Positions 10,799 to 21,479 of a stretch of 64,000 nt of DNA are shown here, piece after piece. The translations under genes and the position numbers were made by a program. The notes beneath the pieces are model-generated. The model did not search any database. It saw only the letters and a list, made by a program, of their open reading frames with translations, and was not told the DNA's origin. Each line of letters opens with the position of its first letter. The first letter of the stretch is position 1. The DNA is from Cardiocondyla obscurior. Lineage: Eukaryota; Arthropoda; Insecta; Hymenoptera; Formicidae. Location: contig NC_091877.1 of NCBI RefSeq assembly GCF_019399895.1, positions 5,414,419-5,478,418 of the forward strand. Reading direction: 5' to 3'.

Positions 10799-11521
10799 TG
10801 TTACGTCCTGTAACTCCACATCTCCTTTTTCCGACACATAGTTGATAAAGTAGATAATGAAAAGTATACCGAATGTATTGGTATCAAAGAAGAGGGTTCT
10901 AAGTTTCCAGAAAAAAAAAATGTTTTAACTGACGGAATATCCTGAATCGCCAGATGTATAAATAAAAGAAGGAACCTGAAACAATTGTACAACAGATGTG
11001 GAATATAAAAATCAAAACGAAAGGATTTGTCAAAATATTCATAAAACATTAATAGCTCGGAAAGATTTGGAATATCTTAAACTAAAAATAAATGTCTGGC
11101 GGTACACAAAGGAAATTCGGGAAGAAAAACAATTCAGTAAAATCAAATTTCGCCGTGGATCCTAGGGTAAAAAAACGGAGGCAAAAGCCTGTAATAATAA
11201 AAATGGGATACGCGGCCGGAAACTATAAAATTCAGGCAGCAATTGCTCGCTGCCGATTAAAAAAAAAGTTACCTAAACATTTTCGAATCTGTTATCTGGA
11301 AGCTTGGAAGGGCTAAAACCAGGTAGAGGGGAGCTCATAAACATTTTCTCCCGGACCAATAGATATCGGGAACTCCTCACCAAAAATTAGAAACTAAGGG
11401 CGAAAACTTAGAAAATTAAGAAAACTGAGAGAAGGGCGACCAATAATTGCGAAGACGGAAAAGTGGAGGAATAAGCCTAACGAATAGAATTAAAATTTTG
11501 GATAAGACTAAGAATCTGGCG

Positions 11522-11714
11522 CTGGTCCTCCCCTTTTCCGAGCTTATAAAACCGAGCGCTCCGACGACGCTCGCGCTCATTCTGTTCTAAAAATCTATTT
11601 TGCTCAATTTGCTTAGTTATTCTAAAATTTTTAAGTGTTTGTGATTATCTTGTGTGAGCGAAATAAAGGAAACGTCTCGAGAAATCATCCGAGAGAACTT
11701 GAAGTCAACAAATA
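11522..11714 (+). promoter_or_regulatory. Element A core promoter and non-coding exon 1
   Basis: TATAAA at 11545-11550 lies in a block shared with element B (CCCCTTTTCCGAGCTTATAA). Transcription would start near 11575. Exon 1 (about 140 nt) contains no ATG and ends with an A at 11714 before the donor GTAAGT (11715-11720). Confidence 0.7.
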
Positions 11715-12945
11715 GTAAGTGTCATCATTTATTTATCCTCATTTTTCCTTTAATTTTGAAACGGTTCCACTAAATAGTTTTTATTTAATTCATAAATATA
11801 TATTTATATATAAAAATAAAAATTGAGGGAATGGTCAGGGTGCCGTTCACGCTTTATAGTTTCGCTATCTCTCTCTCTAATCCTCCCGTTTTTTCGGGTG
11901 CCTCGACCTGTCTAGCGGGCTTCCTTTTGTCGGGGGTTGCGATATGCCGCCAATAAATGGTGACTATCAAAACCTTGACTTGAGTAAGGCCCCATTCGGC
12001 TAGAGGAATCAGAGAAACTTAGAGTGACGACGGAGAGATCCGAAAGAAGCTGTGAGACGTGATGCCCAGGCATATTTTCCTCTCCATAATTCATTTATTA
12101 ATTTAATTCATTAAAATGAAATCCTTTTAGTGGAATCATCGAATTTAAGAACTCTTAAGAAAAGCCGGGCTCGCCGTAATCGGCAAATACGGAATTTAAG
12201 GAGCCTAATCCAGAGCTTCTTCATGCAATACTTATTCGCGGCGGCGCCAGGGGAGATAAGAACCGACCCTCCCCGAAGAAGAGGAGAAAGGTCGTGGTCG
12301 CCTCAACCCCCAGCTCCCCCGACTTCACCGGCTCCCGAAGAAGTTCCCCAGAACGTTGACATATCCAGGGAACTGCCCCATTCTCCGAATCCGCCGAGCA
12401 TAAACGACAACGCGACTGAATCTGAGCCTGATTCGGAGCAGTTCCGCCCTACGACTCCTTCCTATTCTCCGGACATTTCAATTCATTCTCCAGGAGCTGC
12501 ACCTAGAGCATGCTCCTCTCCTATTCCGTCCCCGATACTTCATCCTGGGGAGCCTGAGGAGGTCGACTCCTTTGCTGATGACGATACTGTCTTTTGGCAA
12601 GAGTCTGACGGTCCAGAGCCTTCCCCCTCCCCCGCTCCGAGTGTGGAGTTCCTCGGCGAGCAAGAGGAACCCAGAGCGATCGTAGATCCTCTCTTCGAGC
12701 TCCTCCGGAGGACTTGCTCTCCGTGGATGGATCCCGTCCCCGAAAGGGCCTTCACAATAGGCCCTGATTCCTTCGATCCTGAGGAGATCAGGAGAGAGGC
12801 CAGTAGGGCATCTCCTGATCAGAACGTCTTCATATTTTATCCCGGGGTGGAACACCCTTTCTTAGCTCCGATCAGGCTAATTGATCGAGTATTTCCGAGA
12901 TCGTCAGCTAAGATCTCGGAAATCATAGAAATTGAACTCGATTAG
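11714..12945 (+). CDS. Element A protein, Arg-rich N-terminus, splice-created ATG
   Basis: Two exons: base 11714 and 12131-12945, with an intron 11715-12130 (GTAAGT ... TTTTAG). Exon 1 ends in A and exon 2 starts with TGG, so the ATG exists only in the spliced RNA. The 271-aa product begins MESSNLRTLKKSRARR, a basic helix-like segment, then a hydrophobic stretch (IQSFFMQYLFAAA). A long Pro/Ser/Glu-rich middle follows, with an acidic DDD segment. The C-terminal ~100 residues are conserved with element B (FLGEQEEPRAIVDPLFELLR; ISEI). I recognise no family. The basic N-terminus could bind nucleic acid (inference). AATAAA follows at about 12990. Confidence 0.7.
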
Positions 12946-13461
12946 AATTATTATAGAATTCTTCAGTTATTTCCCGCGTACTTTTTGTTAATAAAAGAAT
13001 GTTTTTTTAAATTTAGTATATTTAATTAAAATTTTTATTAGTTAATAATTTCTTTTGTTTATCATTATTATTATTTTAATTATATTCTACCATTACCATT
13101 TAGCATCAATTAGAAAAATTAAAATGTTAAATTAAATCTCGCTAAAATCAGAGTTCTGCAATTTTTCTTTTATGAACCTTTGAGCTCCATTTATTGCGAA
13201 AATCACCTCCGGTTCTTTCTCTGGGAACAAGAAGTAAAATTCTTTCCCTCAAAAGAACAAAAATCGCGCTAACTCAAATCTTTTGTCGTTCAAATACATT
13301 CCTAGCGCTTAATACGCGTGACATTGTCTCGCGCGCGTCACGCAAGAATTGGTAGTTGCGTCTCTCTCTCTCTCTACCCTTTACCTGCTCTCAAACCATT
13401 TCCTTAATCATCGAGAAGCGGTAATCCTTCTACTAGAATTATTTCTAAATCTGACGTAACA

Positions 13462-14418
13462 CATAATTGGCATGGTTTAACGAAAGATGTTGAGAAACAT
13501 ATTAAAAAACGCGAAACATGCCAAAAAAATAAATTAAGTAGGCAAACAAAAATGCCATTAACTATAACAAATACACCAGAAAGACCCTTTGAAAAATGTG
13601 CCCTTGATATCGTAGGGCCTCTTCCAGTATCAAATGAAGGAAATAAATATATTCTAACCTTCCAGGACGCCTTAACAAAATTCAGTAAGGCAATACCAAT
13701 TCCTAATCAAGAAGCTCTAACAGTAGCAAAATCATTTATCACAAAAATCGTACTCGAGCACGGAATACCCGAGAAAGTATTGACCGATCAAGGAACAAAT
13801 TTCACAAGTGAAATGTTCAAACAAACGTGTAAGTTATTAAAAATCGAGAAAATTCAAACAACTGCCTATCATCCCGAAACAAATGGTACGTTAGAAAGAT
13901 CGCACAGAACACTCGCCGAATATCTGCGACATTATTTGAATGAAGAACAAAGTGACTGGGACGAATGGTTACCGTATGCTATATTCACATATAATACTAC
14001 ACCACACATAGTTACGGGTTTCACACCATTCGAACTAATTTATGGTCATCAAGCTTTGCTGCCTACAGCACTGTCAGGCACACCAAAGCAAACATATTCC
14101 TACGGAGACTATGTACAGGAACTCCGAGAAAGGCTACGAGCATCAAATTTCCTAGCACGAGAACATGCCAAGGAAGAGAAGATAAAAGCAAAAAGAAATT
14201 TTGATACGAAAGTAAATCCGAAAACATTTAAAATCGGGGATACCGTACTTCTGCACGACAAAACAGTACGACGAGGGCGATCGAAGAAATTTGACGTGCA
14301 ATGGGTAGGCCCTTATACAATCATAAAAAAACACGGCAACGTAAATCATACACTAAAAGAGGGAAGGAAAACAACCTGCGTTCACGCGAACCGCTTAAAA
14401 TTATTTATTGAACATTGA
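13462..14418 (+). pseudogene. pol: Gypsy-1 integrase
   Basis: The integrase continues after element A: the zinc finger is completed by the His in HNWHGL and KKRETCQKN (one Cys replaced by Arg). The catalytic core has Asp in CALDIVGPL, Asp in VLTDQGTNF and Glu in TNGTLERSHR, and the C-terminal domain has VQWVGPYTIIKKHG. The frame 13552-14418 is open for 288 codons and ends in a normal-looking stop, so this domain is better kept than RT. It would join element cDNA to host DNA. The finger defect and the upstream breaks make it inactive in place. Confidence 0.88.
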
Positions 14419-14563
14419 AAAAGCAAGGAAAGAACTAGTGGTGAATCGGTAAAACAGACAGTGAACAAGCAGACAAAAAAAAAAAAAAAAACAGATTAAC
14501 AGCACAAAGGGACGGAGTTCAAATCCAGAGGCATCAAGTAGAAGAAAATAGAAAATCACTTAC

Positions 14564-15013
14564 CACCCTGCACGATGTCCACACAGCGTGAACCATCAGC
14601 CGAGAAAGACACCCGGAGGTTTCGATCCTCCACCCGGGTGATTATCTCCTGAAGTCAATGCTCCTCGGTGGATGGCCCCGGATCCTGCTGATTCGTTGGT
14701 ACCCCCGAACGATATGCTACCAGAGAGTACGGCGGCGGAGGCGATTTGGGGGGCAGCGACCGATACAGTGGTAGTACAAGTTCAAAATCCGGAGATAATG
14801 AATTAATATCCGCTACGTCCGCAGACGTAGATGCCAAGGATGAACTCGGCGAAACTAACGCAGCAGCACAAGGCCTGCAGTATACAAACCTATAGGTACG
14901 ATCACATTGAGCGCAAAGATGTAAACACGCTTGCGCAATCGCATGTTCTAGGCACAAATAAGCGTACCTAGATTCACTACATCTGTAGCAAACAGGAGAC
15001 TCTTGATTACTCA
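14564..15013 (-). CDS. Antisense Cys-rich ORF with PPPPY motif (putative exon)
   Basis: The minus strand has a strong acceptor (polypyrimidine then TTTTAG) just above 15013 and a donor GTAAGT just below 14564. Between them the frame reads SNQESPVCYRC, then a dense Cys/His cluster (CLEH, CLHLCAQC, YCRPC) like a zinc-binding fold. A Ser/Pro-rich part follows with PPKSPPPPYSLV, a PPxY late-domain-like or WW-binding motif. A TGA (14655-14657) interrupts the frame, but 31 more codons up to the donor still look coding. An upstream exon ending in A would make ATG at the junction; GTGTAAG near 15394 is a possible donor. It lies where Gypsy elements carry 3' accessory genes. No family recognised. Confidence 0.4.
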
Positions 15014-15529
15014 CTAAAACAGAAGAAAAACCATTACAACACCGAACCACCACAAATCATATTATAAAACATACGTTATTATTATAAAAAAAAAAAGGAA
15101 GAGAGAAGAAACCAAAAAAATAAAATTTTACTTTTCACGCAAGACGCGTTAGAGAAGACTGTGCGAAACAGACTAAAGAGTGCTAAAATCATAAAGCAGC
15201 AACAAGGAAAGAAGAATATGAGCCGAAAAATTTTAAGTGAAATATAATTCGATGAAATATAATATATGCACTCACCTCATCAAAAAAGTACGATCCCACT
15301 GCACTGACAGACCCCTTCACATATAAAATACGCGAAATCAAAATCAAATTAACACGTGAAATTGATAGGCTGCTCATCTTTCAAGCTTACACTCGCGGTA
15401 GCGCAAGCCAGGAACATAGGTGAAAATACAGACACGCGAACACCACTGTATTCAATCACCTAGTTCACACATGAACCCGGACTGTATTACGAGAGTCAAG
15501 GACTTTTGCCACTAGCAGTATCCACGTGA

Positions 15530-16518
15530 AAATTTGTAATCATAACCAACGTCTCTGATATCGAAGGACAATATAAAATAATACAGAGATACACAGAAAA
15601 GGCTGAAAAAATATGCAGCTATTTCCATGAAACACAGGAAAACAATATAGGCGGGAAATGTAAAGAATTATTATATGCAACACTGGCACGGTTTGGTACG
15701 TTCAAATGGTATTAAAAATGAATGTCAAGAAGATGTAAAATCTATCGCTAAAACTCGAAGTAAGCCATCATACTTAGACAAATGTCCAGAGTGGAATTTC
15801 CTAAAAAATATGAAGTCACTCAACTTACCTCTAATGATCAATGGCAGTAAATGTAAACCTATTACAAAAGGAGTAGTTGCAATAACATTGCAGCAAACTT
15901 GTGCATTTGACTCATTGTTGCAATTAGTAATAAATGGCATTGCAACGCACAAGATATATAAAAACGATATACAATCGTCTACCGACAATATTTTCGAATT
16001 AGCTCAATCTATTTTAAATAAGGGAAAAATAACTGCTGCAGATTATAATAAGCGAGCTTCCATCTTGCAAGATTTTCCTCTATTTCGTGATGCAGTTACA
16101 ACATACACGCGTAAGATGCAAAGATTAAATGCTAATTGCAATGTCGCTCATTTAGCAGAACATATATTCAAAAATAAGCCCTGCTGCACTTAAAAAAAAT
16201 CGTGCTCGTGCGGTTACACCGATTTACGGCAAACTACAATATGTAGCGTAAATGTAGATATGCTTCTAACACAAGACCTACAATACATACAACATGCCAT
16301 TGACGACATGAGAAACGTAAGCTCAAAATGTCGTACGTGTGGCGCCAAATATACATTAACGTATGGCAAACATATTATCATAGATACCTCTATATTTACA
16401 GACAATACGTATATCGCTACTTGACCTATACATAATATTAAGAACGATTTAGACACGGTTCAAAAAATAATTTCTTTAAATGGTATACATTATATGTTAA
16501 CGGGTATTGTCCATTATA
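15530..16518 (+). pseudogene. UCH/USP-like cysteine protease, copy 1, 5' part
   Basis: A coding region with frameshifts. It opens in one frame (KICSYFHETQENNIGGKCKEL ending near 15720) and shifts to the frame starting at 15675. There QQTCAFDSLLQLVI resembles the catalytic Cys box of ubiquitin C-terminal hydrolases (Cys at 15900-15902). After a shift near 16193 a paired-Cys zinc-ribbon pattern follows (CSCG, then CRTCGAKY), and the region ends GIVHY, part of the His box. The mariner-like element at 16519 splits the His box. UCH/USP enzymes remove ubiquitin; that function is inferred from motif order only. A TGA near 16420 adds to the decay. The family may itself be TE-associated. Confidence 0.6.
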
Positions 16519-18914
16519 CAGGGTGATTCAGAACAAGTATATAGTCCCTGAAGGGACGTGTTCTTGAATCAAATCTGAAACGATTCTTCCTCTATGAAAA
16601 TTTTTTTTAAAGTCTAGTTTTCGAGTAAATTAATAAAATATTTAGCTACTTACCGGACGGATACAAGTGGTAGCAAGGGACGTACGTGACTTATCGTCAG
16701 AAAGCGAAGGACCCCACGGTGACAAGCCTTCACGCATAACACTTTTAACATAAAATTGATAATTGATCTGACAATTTCGAATAAAATAATTGATACTATT
16801 AATTAATTACTACCGGTAATAATTATTTTCCTTATACATTAAACCATCGATTGTTAGACGAACAACACACGCTAGAAACAATTTGCGCGCGCGCGCGCGA
16901 TCGGCAGTTCGTGATGTTATCGCGTGATCGTGTCTGAACATGTTTGTCTCGCGTTAAAATATTTATTTAATTCGCGTACAAGAAAAATTAATTGACATTA
17001 ATAAGGTTAGGTTTTTTTATTTTGCGTACACGATCTGAACTGTATCAGTTTAATAAAGTCGTAATCTGATTTATCGATCTTAGTGTAAAAATATCGGCAG
17101 TGAAATGCTTCGATGAATTCATACTACCGTTATAATGCAACATTTTTTAATTATTACTTTCAGCGGATGTTTATCGTAAAAAGTATTTGTTGCCCTGAAA
17201 AATGCAGATTTTTTTTTGTTGCTCTGAAAAGAGCAGATTTTTTCCATCCGGCTTTAAAGCAGGTGCTCAAAGTGCCCACCGTCCATGGTCACGCATGCTC
17301 TCATTCTTCTAAGTAAATTTTCTTGCATCCGTGCCAACATGTCTTCATCGATCGTCCAAAATGCGTAATGGAGTTTCTCATTTAACTCCTCTTCGCTTTC
17401 GGGAATTTGCCTATAAACTTTTTCTTTGCAGTGGCCCCATAAAAAAAAATCCAATGGATTAAGATCTGGTGACTTTGGAGGCCAACGTATTGGCCCGTAT
17501 TTGCCAGTCCATCGGCCGGGAAAATGTTGATTTAAATATTCTGTCACCCGTTTTGAATTAAGTGGGCCTGCACTGTCTTGCTAAAATATTATTCTTGCCC
17601 TATCCAACAATGGAACTTCTTCCAGAAAATCGGGCAAATTTTCTTCTAGAAATTCTAAGTATGGCACCCCATTTAACGTTGCCGAAAGACATACCGGGCC
17701 TAATATTGTTGTGCCCATAATGCCGGCCCAAACGTTTATTTTCCAACGAACTTGGAAATTTTTTATTTTTTTGCCCGTGGATTTTTATGGTCTCACATGT
17801 GCCAATTATGGGAGTTCAAAATTTCTTCTCGTGTAAACAGTGATTCATCACTGAATATCACACGAGAAGGATATGCAGGATCTTCTTTTACTTTTTTTAA
17901 GAATTCCTCGCAGAATTTTTTTTTTTCGAGGAAAATCTTCATCGCGTAGATGCTGCACGGTAGTGAAATGGTACGCGTGCAGATTTTTTTTTTTAAATTC
18001 GGTATACTGTTGAATACATCATTTCATGCCTCCGAGCAATATCTCGAATACTTATTTTGGGATCTTACTCTACCGCACGAAGGACTTGTTCGACAGTACG
18101 CTCAGTTCTCACATCCCGATATCTGTTTGTATCTTTCTTCATTGGCAGAACATTGCCAGTTTCATGTAGACGTTGTGCTGCCCGTTGAATTACTGCAAAA
18201 CCGGGATGCCTTTCTCGATTTGGATATAACTCCGTATATCTTCTAGCAGCAACGTGGGGTTGCCCCAGGCATTCGCGGAGTACCATCATCATATCGTAGT
18301 ATTCTGCATTTGAGTATGTGGCCATATTTTCTTTTCTCCTCTGCTTATGATAATCAGCCGAAAAGGAATGATTAATTGATCGATTGTCTTTGCATATTTA
18401 TACGACCTCCTCGGGGGTCCTGCGCCCCCCACTTTTCTCCTCCGCGAATTACGTCGCGTTTCGCGAGTGGCATGTTACGCGGAAAAACCGATTCGCGGAG
18501 GAGAAATAGTTCGATCGTCAAGTGTAGTGGAGAAAAGAGGCGGTGTCTCTGGAATCGGGCCGAAATGTGCAACTATTTCTGAGCACTGGTTTAATGTATA
18601 AGGAAAATAATTATTACCGATAGTAATTAATTAATAGTATCTATTATTTTATTCGAAATTGTCAGATCAATTATCAATTTTATGTTAAAAGTGTTATGCG
18701 TGAGTGCTTGTCACCGTGGGGCCCTTCGCTTTCTGACGATAAGTCACGTACGTCACTGGCTACCACTTGTATCCGTCCGGTAAGTAGCTAAATATTTTAT
18801 TAATTTATTCAAAAACTAGACTTCAAATAAAATTTTCATAGAGAAAAAATCGTTTTAGATTTGATTCAAGAACACGTCCCTTCAGGGACTATATACTTGT
18901 TCTGAATTATCCTG
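16519..18914 (-). mobile_element. Mariner-like transposon 1 (long TIRs)
   Basis: The ends are CAGGGTGATTCAG and its inverse, with terminal inverted repeats of about 326 bp (16519-16844, 18588-18914) and TA (tata) flanks on both sides. The transposase lies on the minus strand. The insertion splits the UCH-like gene. The TIR body is well conserved between the two ends, so the copy is moderately young although its transposase is broken. Confidence 0.88.
17254..18325 (-). pseudogene. Mariner-like transposase 1
   Basis: Minus strand. The N-terminus MATYSNAEYYDMMMVLREC and the following helix-turn-helix match the DUF4817-type DNA-binding domain of insect long-TIR mariner-like elements. The first catalytic Asp lies in VIFSDESLF (near 17870). 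The C-terminus has WPPKSPDLNPLDFFLWGH (near 17430-17490), with the last catalytic Asp. The frame is open 18325-18065 and 17547-17254, but shifted and stopped in between. The enzyme would cut at the CAGGGTG ends and insert at TA. Confidence 0.8.
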
Positions 18915-19070
18915 TATAAAAGATAACCAGAAAGACGACGGGCAATATATTGCACTTACATATGACGGTACACATTGATACAAGTACGATGACTTACAAA
19001 AAAAACGTGAGCCAGTAACTAAAATAGAACGTGTAAATCCGCATTTAATATATTATGTCAAATGCACTTA
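18915..19070 (+). pseudogene. UCH/USP-like protease, copy 1, 3' end
   Basis: Downstream of the mariner the gene resumes with DDGQYIALTYDG, an in-frame TGA where Trp is expected, then YKYDDL and a short tail ending NPHLIYYVKCT. The pattern His ... [Y/W]..[YF]DD is the His/Asp box end of UCH-type proteases. The tail resembles that of copy 2 (NPQLLIYT), which supports a single family. Confidence 0.6.
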
Positions 19071-19173
19071 ACTGTGTACCAAAAAATAAATAAAAGAATA
19101 TAAAAACGTAATAACAAAAAGAAAATTTTAAAATTAAAAAAAAACAAAAATAAATAAAAAAATTACAAATGTA
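19071..19173. other. A-rich spacer
   Basis: An A-rich low-complexity stretch between the end of the protease remnant and the next LTR fragment. I see no gene in it. Confidence 0.5.
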
Positions 19174-19436
19174 ACGGGGTGTCCGGATGCACACCGTTCC
19201 GTGAACACCGACCGGCTGCCACGGCCGACCATCCGCCAGGCAGAATGAAAACGGGCGCACCGCGCCCACCCCTTTATTAAAATTCCAGAACGTAGCCGCG
19301 GACTTATTGTTAGCTAGGTTAAAACTAGGTTAAGGAGGAACCGCTTCGACGGCTAAGTCCGCATTCGCGCAAAAACGGGAAAACCCAAACGCACCAGAAG
19401 CCGCAGTAGGTTCCGGTTCCGAGCCGCGCACACATT
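19174..19436 (+). mobile_element. LTR fragment, TGTAAC family, copy 3
   Basis: It begins TGTAACGGGGTG and shares with 1567-2787 a succession of blocks: CACCGTTCCG, a GCGC...CGCGCC segment and AGCCGCGGACTTA. It stops near 19436, before the hairpin modules, where a different repeat begins. Confidence 0.6.
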
Positions 19437-19904
19437 TTACAAACATGAGGTGCTGACGATAAGTTTAAAAAATTATTTACACATATTCAATAGATGGTAC
19501 TCTCGATAAAACGAACTGAAATGATCGGTACTATATTAAATCTGTCGAGTACTGCCAAAAAATCGCTAGGAAATGCTAGCATCTCATCACACTTTACAAA
19601 CATGAGGTGCTGACGATGAGTTTAAAAAGTTATTTAATAATTTTAAGTCGGCAGTACTCGATATAAAAAGTATCAAGAACTATAGTACTCTTAAAGTACT
19701 GTAAAATCCTGTAAAGAAAATTACTTTTTTTTGCAACTTGCGGTGCTACGGGAAGTTAGCACCTCATTTTTTTAAATGTCATTTTTTTAATGTAAATTAT
19801 CGGTTCTCTGTATAACAACTATAAGGAACTCTAGTACTCTCGCGGGTGCTAATAGTACTGTAAAATAATTTTCGAAATTCTGAAAATGAGGTGCTAACTT
19901 CACA
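19437..19904. repeat. GAGGTGCT repeats, non-autonomous element
   Basis: Two near-identical direct copies of a ~45-bp block containing ACAAACATGAGGTGCTGACG (19436-19480, 19592-19636) are followed by an inverted pair, AGTTAGCACCTCATTTTT (near 19754) and AAAATGAGGTGCTAACTT (near 19883). There is no coding potential. This suggests a small fold-back-type element. Confidence 0.5.
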
Positions 19905-21465
19905 GCGGCCGTGATTGCACCAAAGTGAAGTTTGGGCGCCTGGCACGGGCCCTGCCGTCCCGATTTTATCCGCGAAACGATAACTCGCGTCAAAAGAGCA
20001 AGTATTAACGCTAACCGCCGTTCCGAGCGGGGATAGCGTACCCGAACAGAGAGGGGCGAAGTGAAACGGAAAGAATTTGCGAACAGACGGAAAGACGGAA
20101 CCAAATAATTTTTAGGCAACACCAAAAATAGAATAAACAATTCGACCGTTTATTACGGTAAACAAGAAAAATAAAATGACAAAGAGAAAAAAAAGAATAC
20201 GGGTGGTCGATCTTCGTACGAACATTTCGATCCGGTATCAATCGTTACAATAATAAACCGCGAACAACTACGTTAACTAAATCCCGATTTCTAACAAGTC
20301 ATACGCCGGCCCAGATTATTGTGGTGCCGGCCACACGCCTCTCAATCACGCTGTCCGTTCTCGCGAGACACCGGAATACAAAGAAATATTACGCGTACTG
20401 TCGCCTGACGATAACAAAACCGCGACTCGAATTCCGACCTCGGCCGCTGCCGTGGGCTCTCCGTGTAGCCGCGGACGACAAAACAATCCGGAATAATCTA
20501 AATAATATTCGCGGCTCGATCTACGCCAATTTTTCCTACGCGGGATCCGGTCGACGGTATTCGCACGCCCAACGGAAGCCACTAATTAACACGACCTTCT
20601 TGCCCCGCGACAAGTTTTACTAAGACATCTACCGGGCCGCTCAACGTGGCCGAGTATTGTTCAAATACGTAGCCGCCTCCCCGAGAGGCGAAAGATTTTA
20701 CAAAATTATCAATATCGCCGAGCAGGTGAAATAACCTCACCGATAATTCTCTTCGTCGCCCTCCGATTGTTCTCGCTCTCTCGCTCTCGTTCCCGATTTC
20801 CGCTCTTCTCTCGTTCTCCTTCTCTCGTTCACGCTCTCAGTTATACGCTCGCTCGAGTCGTCTGCACAGTTTATACGCCAACACGGAAGAAAGCGAGAAC
20901 CGCGCGAAATTTCGGCACGAGGCCCGACGCATCCCCGCCCGCGGGTCTCGTGGATTTTTCCGCGCACAAAGTTGCTGGTTTTCAGCGGGCGCAACTGCCC
21001 TTGCAGGGCCCTGTTTATAACTAATAGATCGGTGCAGGCTTCAAACCGTCCGGTGCTAACTTCCTGTCGAGTCGATTCTCCTACAGACGACTCTCGGCGA
21101 CGAGGTATGTTCGGCTGCGTCTTCCTTGTCCAGATTCTTCCTTTGCCCTTTTGGGACGGGTGGCCTCCCTTTCCAGGCACTCATCCCCGCGCCTTTTCAT
21201 CCGCGAATTCTACTTCACGTCCGCAGTCCCTGCGTCCCACTGGATTAGGACGCTTCGCAGTCTCGGCAACATACGATAGCAACATTTTGAGATACCGTGA
21301 TCGTTAATTACCGCCTCTACAACACGAAAATAATCTTCCGGAGGTTTCCACGACAAGGTTTCCACCCCTTCCCGCTCTACCAGTCATGGCGGTCCGTCTA
21401 GCGCCACGGCGCTTTGTGACGGTCGCGGGGAGCTGCGAGGAGGCAGCGAAAGCCGCCACGGCACA
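19905..21465 (-). mobile_element. Solo LTR fragment, TGTGAC family (minus)
   Basis: The reverse complement starts TGTGCCGTGGCGGCTTTCGC and matches the two complete copies at 26988 and 39938 through the GGGCAGCTGCGCCCG-like block, the GGCAGCGGCCGAGG hairpin, an AATAAACGG polyadenylation block and GGCCCGTGCC. The end that should read GTGACA is missing, so it is truncated near 19905. Long open frames inside are GC-driven, not genes. Confidence 0.7.
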
Positions 21466-21479
21466 GTGTATAGAGTTGG

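Larger units (their letters stand above)
10799..13461 (+). mobile_element. Element A: TIR/LTR-like element with spliced gene
   Basis: The element starts TGTTACGTC and ends with its exact inverse, GACGTAACA. The 4-bp flank cata is duplicated (10795-10798, 13462-13465). Removing the element and one cata restores an open integrase frame, so the boundaries are precise. Inside are a TATA box, one intron, a 271-codon gene and an AATAAA. A diverged second copy is element B (23763-33696). It has no transposase, RT or integrase. TG...CA ends and a 4-bp duplication also fit a very long solo LTR, so its class is open. Confidence 0.85.
1..14470 (+). mobile_element. Gypsy-1: old, nested Gypsy-superfamily LTR retrotransposon
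   Basis: Fragments in the fixed order gag, protease, RT, RNase H, integrase lie on one strand and join across four insertions (1567-2787, ~3411-4925, 5567-9616, 10799-13461). The 5' LTR lies before the window. Bases 3-20 could be a primer-binding site, because a TGG start directly after an LTR is usual; I cannot test this without the LTR. Frameshifts and stops in every domain show it is dead. The two-knuckle gag and the RT sequence resemble the gypsy/17.6 group (inference). The 3' LTR is not recognisable without its partner. Confidence 0.85.

Noticed and set aside
11092..11316. 74-codon frame starting MSGGTQRKFGKK in element A
   Set aside because: The matching place in element B has no ATG and no open frame, so it is probably non-coding.
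15189..15377. Minus-strand MSSLSISRVN frame as exon 1 of the Cys-rich antisense gene
   Set aside because: Its donor (GAG|GTGAGT) is good, but joining it to the acceptor at 15013 gives an immediate in-frame stop.
20737..21307. Overlapping frames on both strands
   Set aside because: They lie in the minus-strand TGTGAC-family LTR, and related LTR copies do not keep them.
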